Source of the DNA: Hemerocallis citrina
Lineage: Eukaryota > Streptophyta > Magnoliopsida > Asparagales > Asphodelaceae
Reading direction: 5' to 3'
Assembly: GCA_017893485.1 (NCBI GenBank)
Contig: CM030358.1
Coordinates: 152,037,368-152,101,367, forward strand
DNA: 64,000 bases
In this document: piece by piece, positions 12,437 through 22,863 of the stretch
Layout of the letters: each line of letters starts with the position of its first letter
How positions within the stretch are numbered: position 1 is the stretch's first letter
Notes under the pieces: generated by a model
Seen by the model: the letters and a program-made list of their open reading frames with translations, nothing else
Database searches by the model: none
Told to the model about the DNA's origin: nothing
Translations under genes and position numbers: made by a program

Positions 12437-13529
12437 GCTCAAGTTGTCACAAACACAACTTAAGTCTAATTAACTCGGTTCTCTGTTTTATTAAAACATT
12501 TCGATGTTCAAAAGTCCTTATCTTTATTTTGCTTGCACCAAAAGCCATGTAAAACTCCAGAATACATATTTTAACTTAAATTAACACCCCAGTATTTTTA
12601 AAATAATTTTTCAGTAATTTAATATACATTTCTCATACAATAATTTAAATTCCATACTACTCTCACCATATTTTAACTTGACAATTCTCAAACAACATTT
12701 TGATATTATAAACCACAAAAAGAAATTATAACTCCCTGTTTTTTCCCTCTTTCATTAACTTAATGCATAGGACAAATTCTAATTCACTAGAACAAATACC
12801 ACAATAGTTCATTTAGTGCATAAAACAATAATTTCATCATTAGCAATTCATACTCAATTTCTACATTATCACAATCCCAATTTAACATTTCCATAACTAC
12901 AAGTAATTTGCACAACAATATTAAGAATCATGACAATTTAACATACAATCTACCAATATTAATTTAATCATCTAGCAATCCTTTTTCAAATTGGAATGTA
13001 CTCTTATTAGTTTTTTTCATGCAATTTTGTTATCATTCCTAGCATGGTAACTAGAGTTAGAAGTAAGAAAATCACCCACCTAAATTGGAGAGAAAATCAC
13101 ACAACAACTCCTAAACGAAAGAGCCATTCTCCTCCTAGACTGAGCTTGCCAAAAGAATGCTTCTTCTCCTTGTTTGAGTGCAACCCGAGCCTCCAAGGGT
13201 GATGCCGACCTCCTTGAATGCAACACACTCAACTCTCAATCTTTACTCTCACTTCCTACTACCACAACATCTACTACTACTAACAATTGTATTCTTTCAC
13301 TATAGGTTTGGAGAATGAAAAAGTGTAAGGATAACTAGGCTAGGGGGGGGTATTTATACAAAAATTTGGGGCAAATAGAAGGCTAGGATTGATCTAGGAG
13401 TTAAGAAACAAAGGCTAGGATTCAATGGGAAGTTGTAGTAACCAACCATGATCACAAAAATTACCTCCCACAACTCCACTCTCTCTTTTCCCTCCTAATC
13501 CTATTCACCCTCAAAGAAAAGGTGCACAA

Positions 13530-13554
13530 ACACGTGCTAGTGCAATGCACGTGT
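13530..13554. promoter_or_regulatory. Palindrome with two CACGTG G-boxes (LTR B2)
   Basis: The 25-bp site starts ACACGTGCTAG and ends TGCACGTGT, so two CACGTG motifs face each other. CACGTG is the known core bound by plant bZIP and bHLH factors. LTR B1 has the same site at 26739-26764 with one arm decayed to CACATG. Confidence 0.45.
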
Positions 13555-15161
13555 TTCTAAGTCCCCTATTTTAAAAAGTTGTACATTTATTTTTGTAAAA
13601 AGTCTACAAAATTTGTCTACACTACAAGTTGTAAGAAAAGAGAAAATAAATTTGATGGGCTTTCATTTAATGGGCAAAAATAGCTTAATTAAAAAAAATA
13701 TATATATAGATATTGTCTCAAAATAAAGGAATACTTATGTTTGTTTAAAAATAGGCTTTAATAAAAAAAACAATAGAAAGGATATATATATATCTATATG
13801 TATACTAAATTGTTTATGTAATGAAAATAATTATAAAAGTTTATACCGCAAGATTACACGTGCACAATACGTGCAAAATGATAATACAAAAAAAAAATTC
13901 TCATAAATGAAAATTCAGGGTATTATAGACTCGAACCTAGGCACGTAGTCTCCGCCGATGAATAGTAACGTTCTTAAGGCGCACCCGAGAACCAGTATGA
14001 CCAATGTGATTAACTGATAACTCAACTCTCGTTTGTTACTAGTTTTTCATAATTCCAAAATCTCTTAAACTCTTTTCTCCTTTAATTTGTATCATGGAAA
14101 TTTCCAGATTACTAATCTTAGAGAATTGCAGTATAACAGTATTTTAAAATTATTATTTTGACATAAAAACATGAATTTTCCTTTCTAAATTGTATTCTAT
14201 GTCAACATTTTCGACATTTAAAAACAACCATGATTCCTACGTAATTTGTTACCACAATTATCACACAAGTTTGTTTTCTTGCTTTTTTTATTTCTACAAC
14301 GTTTCTAGGAGACAATTCTCTTTTATCACACTAGTGTCACATTAATTACTATAGCACATAACCAATATTTCAATTAACCAACTAGCCATTTACAAACACA
14401 TATCTTTCATCTAGCATGATTCAAAATTCACATTTCATATCAACATGATAATTCGAAGATAATAATCACAATTTATAGCATCTTGTCACGCCCCGCTTCC
14501 CAAAATACGGGAATACGAGCCCATGACGAAGGCCCAGCGAATGATTTTAATATCATTCATAAGCTGTACCAGTTTTAACTCAACAATACTAAAAGAAATA
14601 AACAACAATCACGCAAATAATAACATCACAGAACAATAACTGAATTCAAGAGTTTAATAATCTAACATGATAATCAATACTGAGAAAAACAAATAGTAGT
14701 TACGGGTCAAAGGCCCGGGGTACAAGTCTAAACAATGAGTGAATTACAAATGAATGAAGAAGAACATGAAAAGAAATAGTTTATTATTATGCAGTTGCTT
14801 CGATCTAAAAGTACTACTCGCCAACTCCTTCTGGCAAATCCTCAGGTTCACCTGTAGCTGGGTTAACTATAGAAGAAAAAAAATGTCCTTAGAGCAAGTA
14901 CGGACAGCAAGTAGTGAAAAATAGAGAGTAAAGGAGTAAGGCACATGTAGGAAATATGAATCAAGATCAAATTGTAAGGACAATAATGGTACTAATAACA
15001 ATGGTCTTTATCAAGTATATATACATGTCAACTAGGTTTATTATCAAGTTGTTTCTCCTATATAGTGCACGTACTACTGCGTCCCATACCACAAGTTCGA
15101 TGCACGCATAGCAGTGTTCGTTTTAGACTTCGTGGTGGGGTCTGCAGAGCGTGTACTCGGT

Positions 15162-15358
15162 GTAACAAGATAACAAGATAACAAGTTCACGTCTCCACAA
15201 GTAATTCTCCACCTTCCATGTCAAGTTCATGTAACAAGATAACAAGATAACAAGTTCACGTCTCCACAAGTAATTCTCCACCTTCCATGTTATGTTCATG
15301 TAACAAGATAACAAGATAACAAGTTCACGTCTCCACAAGTAATTCTCCACCTTCCATG
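15162..15358. repeat. 69-bp tandem repeat in 3' LTR
   Basis: Two full copies and one of 58 bp, each starting GTAACAAGATAACAAGATAA. The same array is in the 5' LTR at 23543-23739. Three near-identical copies give a repetitive minus-strand frame that is not a gene. Confidence 0.9.
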
Positions 15359-17279
15359 TAACAAGAGGGCCCTACCGAGTACATTTTCTGAGACTGTCCA
15401 CTACTAGGTCAACCCTTAGAAACCCCGACTTGTTTAGTATTTTATTACTAAGTCATATATGTGCATGCGAGTGGTTATAAGAATGTCAAGGGAGTGATAA
15501 TAATGCAGCAACATGATGTATTACACAATAATAAGCAAGAAGTAGCAAATCTGAAATAGCTGACACAGTTACACTAAAACAGATATGACTCCTAGGCTAC
15601 GACTCCAAATTCGAATTTCCAGGATGCTATGGATATCTAGACAGATAGAGCTACAAGTTATATTCAGGAACCTTTTGCTAGTTTTGATTGTATCTAGGTT
15701 AAAAATTCTATTCTTTGCAGATTAGCTGTTCTGGCAGCAACTAGATGTCAACTTCTAAGGGTTAGAAACATGGTATAAATACACTATAAAAATCTACAAA
15801 AATTTGAGGTGAACCCTCAGCATGTCTATAAGGTTCCTGGAAAATTTCATAGCATTATAATACTGTTTACATGGTATTTCACTATCAAATATGTCGAGGT
15901 TACAGTAATTCTGCAGTCTGGAAAATGCAGACCAGCAGGGACTAAAAAGGTTATATCTCACAACTCGTGACTCCGAATTAGGATCTATCACTTGGGTTGA
16001 AAACTAGACTCAGTAGGCTAAAACTACCTTTTATATCAGATGGGCTAATTCTCAAGTTAACATGGTCGAAACCTCTGTGCCAACCAGTACGAGCAGCAAG
16101 AATTTTATAAAAACTATCACGTTTATATTCATCAAGTGGTTAATTATCGAGTTATTGTATCCTGCATGTGTCAAGACTAATGTGCATCAAGTAATGTGGA
16201 TTTTTCTAGTATACAAGTCAAGTTCATCATGTCGAGTTCAAGTCACGAGATCTCAAGTAATAACATGTATTTAATCACGACGTGTTTTTCTCATGTACAA
16301 GTTCTATTTATTTTATTCATGTCAAATATGTATCTAGACTTGAGTTTGAGTCAATGGATAATAATAAGAGGTTAGAAGTACATCGGGTTAGCTCGTGTAA
16401 ACCCTCGATACTCCTAACGGGAAGGGACACAAGGCAAATTATGATAATTGAGATGGAACTACTTGCATAAGAGGTCAATTAATCTTGAACTAGAATAAAT
16501 AAAACAGTTCAAGTGGACTTGCCTTTTTCCTTGTAGACGATTCAATAAAATAAGAATAACGGGATCAAAATCTCGGGGAGCAATCCCAAGAATACGAGCG
16601 AAAACCGAACGAGAAAACCAACAGCAACAGCAGCAAACAGTAGGTTATCCCCACACCGGATCGGCCAAACAGCAGAACAACAAGATTGGATTAAATGCGG
16701 CCGAACACGAAATAGCAAAGCACTCCAATCAGATTGCAGCTCTACACCGGATCGGCCAGAACACCACACAGTGGAATCGGATTCGCTGTGCACGCAACAC
16801 CAAACAGCAAATGTCCCCCACTCACAGTCCTTCTTCCTTACTTCGACTGAGCGAGAGAAAGTGGGCGGGAAAGAGGCTCGGCGACTACGGCGGCGCCTCG
16901 GGATGCGGTGGCGACTGGGTGAGGCGACCGGAGGTGCGACGAGCGACGCGCTGGTCGGGAAGCGACGCGGCGTCGACGCTCTATTTTTGATTCGAAAACA
17001 GGGGAGAGCGGGAAGTTGGGTTCGGTTGTCGAAGGCGAGGATGGCGGCGAAGGTAAGGAGGTGGTGGTGTTGGCGACGGGGAAGCGAAGTGCCGATGGTT
17101 TCTTTGGGTTCGGTGATGGGGTGATGGAGCGAGACAGTGACGGAGGTAGGGGATGATTCAAGAGAAGACCATGGCATTGAGGACGTGGGTGAAGGATGGT
17201 GACGGAGGCGGGGTTTGAGTTCGTTTTGGGTTGTTTTTGAGTGGAGGCAAGAACGGGGATGGAGAAGTGAGCGGGGGGG

Positions 17280-17425
17280 GGGGGTTTGATTTGGTTTTGG
17301 AAACATGAGAGGGAGAGAGAATGGGAGAGAGAGAGAACGGGAGAGAGAGAGAGAGAGTGAGTGGGTTGGTTTAGAGTGGTTCTGATTTGTGGGGGAGTGG
17401 GGGATTTTTAATATAATAAAATAAA
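17280..17425 (-). promoter_or_regulatory. Possible LTR promoter and pyrimidine leader
   Basis: On the sense strand TTATTATATTAAAAAT (rc of about 17406-17421) is followed by a CT-rich tract and then the GC-rich leader. The 5' LTR has the same at about 25680-25808. This is a plausible TATA region and transcription start; no TSS can be fixed from sequence. Confidence 0.35.
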
Positions 17426-17716
17426 GAGAAGATTATGGGGAGTTAGAGATACGTGGGATTGAAGGGAAAAAGAGTCTGGGTTTTAGTTAGGGGAAGTGGA
17501 TTTGGGTAGACTAAGTTTTTGGGTCCACTATCCAATAAGGGAGATGGGTTGGGCTTCCATATGGATGGGCCAAAATGCAATAATACAATAAATAATTAGA
17601 ATTAGTGAGCCCACAACATGACAAAGGCCCAAATACAATAAATTAGGGGGGGGGGGGGAATGAATCAATAGAAATACAAGGAATAATAATCCGTACAATC
17701 GAAAACAGAGGTTACA

Positions 17717-17760
17717 AATCCTACCCACCTTACAAGAAGAATTTTGTCCTCAAAACTCAA
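17717..17760 (-). other. Polypurine-tract end of the Tekay element
   Basis: On the sense strand the internal region ends GAGGACAAAATTCTT, then GTAAGGTGGGTAGGATT, then the LTR TGTAACC. GAGGACAAAATTCTT is the usual Tekay/Del 3' signature; the purine run is rather impure. Confidence 0.75.
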
Positions 17761-17838
17761 ATCGATGGATCGTAGGTACCCTGAGAAAAGAAAAGAAAAA
17801 CAAACAACCAAGAGAACATACAACTACTCAAAGAGATG

Positions 17839-19260
17839 AGGGAAATTCTTCTAAATATCTTCCTCCAATTCCTAAGTCGACTCACCGGGCGAGTGAGGAT
17901 TCCAAGAGACACGAACGAGTTTGATCACTTTGTTCTTCAACACTTTCTCGCGTCTGTCCAGAATAGTAACTGGCTGGACTTCGCAAGACAAGTCTGGTCT
18001 CATGGACAACTCCGAGTAGTCAATCACATGGCTGTCGTCTCTAACATACTTCCTGAGCTGAGAGACGTGGAATACATCATAAACTCCGAACAAGGCTTGT
18101 GGTAATGCAAGTCGGTGGGCTACCTTGCCCACACGCTCCACAATATCAAAAGGGCCAATGAATCGGGGACTCAGCTTACCCCCACCACCAAATTGGATGA
18201 CGCCTTTCCAAGGTGATACCTTCAGGAATACATGATCACCTGCCTCAAACTTTAAAAGTCGGCGAAGACAGTCAGCCCATTTCTTTTGCCGGTCCTGAGC
18301 GGCTTGCAGATGCTTCCGGATATGAGCTATCGCATCAAATGTCTTCGTAATCAACTCTGGTCCCAAGAGTTTTCTCTCGCCAATGTCATCCCAACAGACT
18401 GGGGACCTACATTTATGACCATAGAGTGCTTCGGATGGAGCCGCATTGATACTCGCCTGATAACTGTTGTTATATGAGAACTCAACCAGGTGCAAGTGAT
18501 CCTCCCAAGAACCACCAAATTTCAGAACACAAGATCGCAACATGTCCTCCAGTGTCAGAATCGTCCTTTCGGATTATCCATCCGTCTGGGGGTGAAATGC
18601 TGTGCTATAGTTCAACTTGCTCCCCAAACTCTGCTAGAGGCTCTCCCAGAACTGGGACCTGAATCTCGTATCCCTGTCGGATACGATGCTGACAGGAACA
18701 CCATGTAGTCTCACTACCTCCTGAATAAATCATTCTGCCAGACTCTCAGTAGACTGACCCACTCTGAATGGGATGAAGTGGGCACTCTTCGTCAGCCGGT
18801 CAACTATCACCTAGATAGCATTATGACCTTTGGGACTCCTGGGCAATGTTGTCACGAAGTCCATGGTAATGTTCTCCTATTTCCATTCCGGAATTGGAAG
18901 AGGTTGCAATAATCCAGCGGTCCTCTGATGCTCCACCTTCACTTGTTGACAAATCAGACATTGTGACACAAACCTTGCCACAACCATTTTCATACCATGC
19001 CACCAAAAGTGTTGCTTCAAATCTCTGTACATTTTGGTACCTCCTGGATGAATAGAGTATGGAGACCGATGGGCTTCCTCAAGTAATCTCTGCCTGAATT
19101 CACCTCTAGGAACACATAACCTGGATCCAAACCGGAGTGAGCCGTTTGAATGAATGACCAAATCAGACCTCAAACCTGCTTCCACTTCACTACGGAATTC
19201 CTACAGTTGCTGATCATCTACCTGAGCTGCCTTGATCTGCTCCACCAACGAAGACTGCAA
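17839..19260 (-). pseudogene. Tekay integrase and chromodomain (decayed)
   Basis: This pol part would insert element DNA into chromatin. The N-terminal zinc finger is visible (HRSPYSIHPG... with CLICQQ), followed by catalytic blocks MDFVT.LP and SDRDTRF and the HPQTDG.SERTI block. The C-terminal part (18543-17872) holds the GPF/HVSQL region and the start of a chromodomain (KVIKLVRVSWNPHS, then ELEEDI), which in chromoviruses directs insertion to marked chromatin. Stops lie at 19201, 18877, 18811, 18730, 18634, 18574, 17872 and 17851. All are explained by C to T or G to A changes, three of them TGG to TAG. The last 223 codons up to 17872 remain open. Confidence 0.9.
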
Positions 19261-20541
19261 CTACAACATCATACACTGTGACGCTGCACCTGGAAGAACC
19301 ACTTCCAATTCCATCCTCCTCATATCTTCTAATATCTCCCTCTGCTTGGTCAGAAACATCGCAGCAGGCATCCTACTCAAAGCATCGGGTACCAGATTTA
19401 CCTTGCCCGGGTGGTACTGCAAATCGATGTCGAAATCTGCCATCAGTTCTAACCATCTCCTTTGTCTCATGTTCAGCTCCTTCTGCGTGAACACATATTT
19501 GAGACTCTTGTGATCTGTGAAAATTTCCACCCTATTTCCAAGCAAATAATGCCTCCATAACTTCAGAGCGAATATCACAGCTACAAGTTCTGGATCGTGG
19601 GTAGGGTAGTTCTTTTCATGCGGCCTCAACTGCCTTGAAACATAAGCTACAACCCTACCTTTCTGCATCAGAACTGCACCCAAACCTCTACCTGAAGCAT
19701 CGCAGTGAATCACAAATCCTCCAGAACTGTCTGGTATTGTCAGCACAAGTGCTGATGTCAACCGGTTCTTCAATTCCATAAAAGCTTCCTTACATGCATC
19801 ATCCCAGACAAATCTTTGCTCCTTCTTCGTCAAGTTGGTCAAAGGTCCTGCAATGTTTGAGAAGTCTTGAACGAACTTCCTATAATATCCTGCCAATCCA
19901 AGGAAACTCCACACTTCTGGGACTGACTTCGGCACTGACCAATCCATGACAGCAGAAATCTTCAACGGATCCACTGATACACCCTCACCAGAGATAACAT
20001 GACCCAAGAAGGCAATACGATTCAGCCAGAACTCGCACTTACTGAGCTTTCCGTACAACCGATTCTCTCTCAGCGTCTGCAGGACAATCCTCAAGTGCTT
20101 GGCATGATCTTCCCTGTTTCGTGAATACACCAGGATGTCGTCTATGAACACAACGACAAACCGGTCCAAGAACGGCGAGAATACCCTGTTCATCAAGCTC
20201 ATGAATACTGTCAGTGCATTAGTAATGCCAAAGGGCATCACCAAAAATTTATAGTGTCCATATCTTGTGCGGAATGCTGTTTTCGGAATATCTTCAGTCT
20301 TTACTTTGACTTGATGATAGCCAGAGTGAAGATCCAACTTTGAGAACACAGACGCACCTCCCAGCTGATCGAACAGATCATCAATCCTTGGCAGTAGGTA
20401 CCTGTTCTTCACCGTAACCTGGTTCAGCTCCCGATAGTCGATACAAAGCCTGTGACTACCGTCCTTCTTACTGGAGATCAACACTGGAGCTCCCCACAGC
20501 GAAACACTTGGCCTGATAAAGCCTCTGTCCAATAATTCCTA
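19261..20541 (-). pseudogene. Tekay reverse transcriptase and RNase H
   Basis: A 423-codon frame remains open between TAG codons at 20539 and 19261. RT blocks are clear: [33 protein letters not shown], then the catalytic [13 protein letters not shown] with FIDD at residues 129-132. The block after MPFG reads [13 protein letters not shown] instead of the usual TNAPATFM, a sign of decay. RNase H follows with [18 protein letters not shown] and [10 protein letters not shown], ending PDALSR. RT would copy element RNA from the Met-tRNA primer and RNase H would remove the RNA strand. Both flanking TAG codons fit CAG to TAG. Confidence 0.95.
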
Positions 20542-21146
20542 GATTTGTACCTTCAGGTCGGCCAATTCAACTGGCGCCATGCGGTACGAGCTCTTTGAGA
20601 TTGGTGTAGTGCCCGGCTGAACTTCAATGCTGAACACTACGTCTCGATCTGGTGGAATCCCAAGCAACTCATTAGGGAATACATCAAGAAAGTCCCGCAC
20701 AACCATGGGCGCAACTTCGCTATCAATGCACATTGACTCAAGTGCACCGGCCTTCAGGGACATCGGGCTCTCGACACGTGCAGACGGTGTCTCACCCGCA
20801 TGGAACTCGAACTCAGGTTGCCCAAGAAGCTTGAAGGTCACTTCTTCTTTCGACAGTCAATCACTACGTGGGTGACTCCTAGCCAGTCCATCCCCAGAAT
20901 GACATCGAAACCCGAATTGTTAATTACAATTAGATCAGCTTCGAACTCTCTACCACCAATCAGTAGAGGACTGCTTTCACAATTTAGAACAAACAATAGT
21001 GCCTCCACCAGTGGTAATGTCCCAAGCTGCTGGCATGTCATCGCTGGCCAATCGATGATGGTCGATGAAATGGGAGGACCCAAACGAGTGGGTTGCACTA
21101 GAATCGAACAACACATGGGCAGGAAGAGAATGCACAAGAATAATGC
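20542..21146 (-). pseudogene. Tekay aspartic protease, second exon
   Basis: From the putative splice acceptor at 21147 the frame reads IILVHSLPAHVLFDSSATHSF, holding the protease active site LFDSGATHSF with Gly changed to Ser. A one-base shift near 20985 moves the similarity to the next frame, which continues ESSPLLIGGREFEADL and FDVILGMDWL, the usual second half of gypsy proteases, then VFSIEVQPGTTPIS, the PR-RT linker. The enzyme would cleave Gag-Pol. DSS in place of DSG and the frameshift suggest loss of function. Confidence 0.85.
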
Positions 21147-21271
21147 CTAATAGAAAGGTCCAATAAATAAGAAATGGGGATTGCATGCAAAGTGTACAAA
21201 AGATTAAACAGAAAAGGAACGGAAATATGCAAGAACTGAATATAAAATAACACAATGCAACTACAACATAC
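21147..21271 (-). other. Canonical 125-bp intron between gag and protease
   Basis: On the minus strand the sequence is GTTGTAG|GTATGT...TTCTATTAG|GCATT, a strong plant-type donor and acceptor around a U-rich, AT-rich body. The upstream gag frame (21488 to 21272) ends one base into a codon and the downstream protease frame resumes at the second base at 21146, so removal joins them exactly as GVVVG-IILVHSLPAHVLFD. Unspliced, the gag frame stops 7 bases into the segment region (TAG at 21261-21263). No direct repeats mark it as a simple insertion. Confidence 0.7.
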
Positions 21272-22558
21272 CTACAACTACTCCAGTAGCTGTCTCAGCT
21301 TCTACCGTAGTCAGGTTAAAGGCCTGACCACGACCTCCCATCTGACCTCCCCCAGGAGTCATCCTCCGGTGAACGAAAGCATATCTCTGTGGAGGGAGAG
21401 GTGGCCTCGCCTGAGGTCGGGCTGGTGCTCCAAACTGAGCTGGACCTCCAGCTGGTGCAACGGGTCTGTTCCTGGGACAGTCCCGCATGATGTGATCAAC
21501 ACTCCTGCACGTAAGGCACAGGCAATTGGCTCAGCGGCAATCCTTGTGCAAGTGCCCAACTCGGTTGCAGAAGGTACATGTCGGAACAATAGGTGGATAC
21601 GGCTGCACTCTCACAGGTGGGGTCCGAGCTGGCTTCCGAGCAGGCCCCACAGCAGATCGAGAGAAGGTAGGGTGTTGTCCCCCCTGCTGAGTAATATTGG
21701 TCCTTCTGTGTGCTTGTTCTTGGACCTATGCAGCATCAAGAATATCTGCATATGTGCGTTGGCGGAGGGCCACCAACTGGTTATGGAGGTCCGGACGAAG
21801 CCCCAACAGAAACCTGCGAGCCCGATCTTCCTCGTTTGCAACCATGGAAGGTGCAAAACGGCTGAGCCGAAGAAATTCTGCAGCGTACTCATCCACCGTT
21901 CGATTCCCCTGGGTCAAGGTAATGTTTTAATTAATACCGTCACATATGTAGTAGGCAACAATAAATGACTTAAATAACATTACCGAACTTGAGTCAAGGA
22001 AATGAATTGTTGCTCCATCTCGGCTCTAGTGACGCTGGGGAAAAACTTGACCATAAAACTCCCAGTGAATGTGGTCCATGCAATGGGCCTCTCCAATCTT
22101 TCGGCTTCAGCCTGCCACCAGATACGGGCAAGATCAGTCAACTGGATGCTCACCACATCCACACGGTCTACATCGGCGACTCGCGCTGCTTGTAGTAGCT
22201 GTTCTGTGTGAATCAGCCACTGCTCGGCCTTTAGCGGTTTCTCCGTTCCCGAGAACTTGTCTGGGTGCAATCTCACAAAGTCAGCTACCGTACCAGGCCG
22301 AGGTGATAGCTTTCCTAGAGCGGGTCCTGCAGTAACCCAATTTATGGCCTCCAAACTGGCCCTAATCAGCTCATTGTGTTCTTGCTGCAGTGCCATCATC
22401 TGCTGCAGTGCTTGAAGCACAGCTGAGTTCTCTGACCGTTCTTCCCTCTGCTGGGAAGAAGAAGAGCTGACCCTAAGCATTTGCACAATTTGCACAATGG
22501 TGGGCTCTCCTACTGGGTCATCTTCAGGACGGGAAGAGAAAATCTCCTTCCTAACCAT
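21272..22558 (-). pseudogene. Tekay gag (capsid and two zinc knuckles)
   Basis: The likely start is ATG 22558 (MVRKEIFSSR), since the frame upstream of it is leader. The capsid part reads FVRLHPDKFSGTEKPLKAEQWL, then IWWQAE and FFPSVTRAEMEQQFISLTQ. After the 80-bp interruption (21909-21998) it resumes GNRTVDEYAAEFLRLSRFAP and FLLGLRPDLHNQL. Two CX2CX4HX4C knuckles follow, CTFCNRVGHLHKDC and CLTCRSVDHIMRDC, separated by a TGA at 21531. Gag would form the particle and bind RNA. Interruption and stop make it inactive unless the 80 bp is spliced and the TGA read through. Confidence 0.9.
21909..21998 (-). mobile_element. Small MITE-like insertion, possible new intron, in gag
   Basis: The plus-strand words TGGGTCAAG (21910-21918) and TGAGTCAAG (21990-21998) are a near-perfect 9-bp direct repeat around about 71 bp whose ends are inverted (GTAATGTT..TTAA against TTAA..AACATTAC). 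This fits a tiny MITE with a 9-bp, Mutator-like target duplication. On the sense strand, cutting from CTCAA|GTTCGG to CCCAG|GGG removes 80 bp and restores SLTQGNRTVDEYA exactly. The donor GTTCGG is weak. Confidence 0.6.
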
Positions 22559-22842
22559 GGTCTGCATCATAGAAAATACAATTAGTATCTCGATTGCATG
22601 AATATAAATAAATGGAAGGAACATGACGATTAGGGAATGAAGGAACTGAATTTGAAGGAATCAATCAGGAATCAAGCAAGAGAGGTATCCAAATTATGTT
22701 GGTTATTACATGTTCATGTGATTCGCGTGGTGTACATATTGTTGAGTTAAACCTGGTTAGAACCAAAATCGAGTAATACACCAAGCAAAGTCAGACATCC
22801 GCAAGATAGTGCTGTTTGATCGACATATTTCTCAAAACCCAG

Positions 22843-22854
22843 GCTCTGATACCA
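22843..22854 (-). other. Primer-binding site of the Tekay element
   Basis: On the minus strand TGGTATCAGAGC is a perfect complement to the initiator Met-tRNA 3' end, ten bases inside the 5' LTR end. It defines the sense strand. Confidence 0.95.
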
Positions 22855-22863
22855 CTAAAAACC

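Larger units (their letters stand above)
10621..13927 (-). mobile_element. Solo LTR B2
   Basis: This 3,307-bp LTR starts TGTAACACCCCGAATTCC and ends GGGTATTATA, where a GTTACA end has become TTATA by C to T. It is flanked by GACTC at 10616-10620 and 13928-13932. Its first 130 bp align closely with LTR B1 at 8925. It holds two tRNA-like modules, the conserved box at 11088-11101 and a palindrome of two G-boxes. Open frames are short and without domains. Confidence 0.9.
14484..17716 (-). mobile_element. 3' LTR of the Tekay element
   Basis: It is 3,233 bp; on the sense strand it starts TGTAACC and ends GGGGCGTGACA. It holds the 69-bp repeat array, the conserved box near 15077-15091, and a GC-rich block (16542-17306) giving a 254-codon Ser/Pro/Arg-rich frame with no domain. 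The equivalent frame in the other LTR is broken, so it is unlikely to be a gene. Confidence 0.95.

Noticed and set aside
15123..15350. Repetitive 75-codon frame
   Set aside because: It is a translation of the 69-bp LTR repeat.
15162..15358. Regularly spaced repeats as a possible CRISPR array
   Set aside because: Repeats are head to tail without unique spacers, in a plant LTR, with no cas genes.
16542..17306. 254-codon minus-strand frame in the Tekay 3' LTR
   Set aside because: It lies in GC-rich LTR leader, is broken in the other LTR, and has no domain; composition explains the open frame.
22069..22335. Plus-strand frames opposite gag
   Set aside because: Shadows of the gag coding strand.
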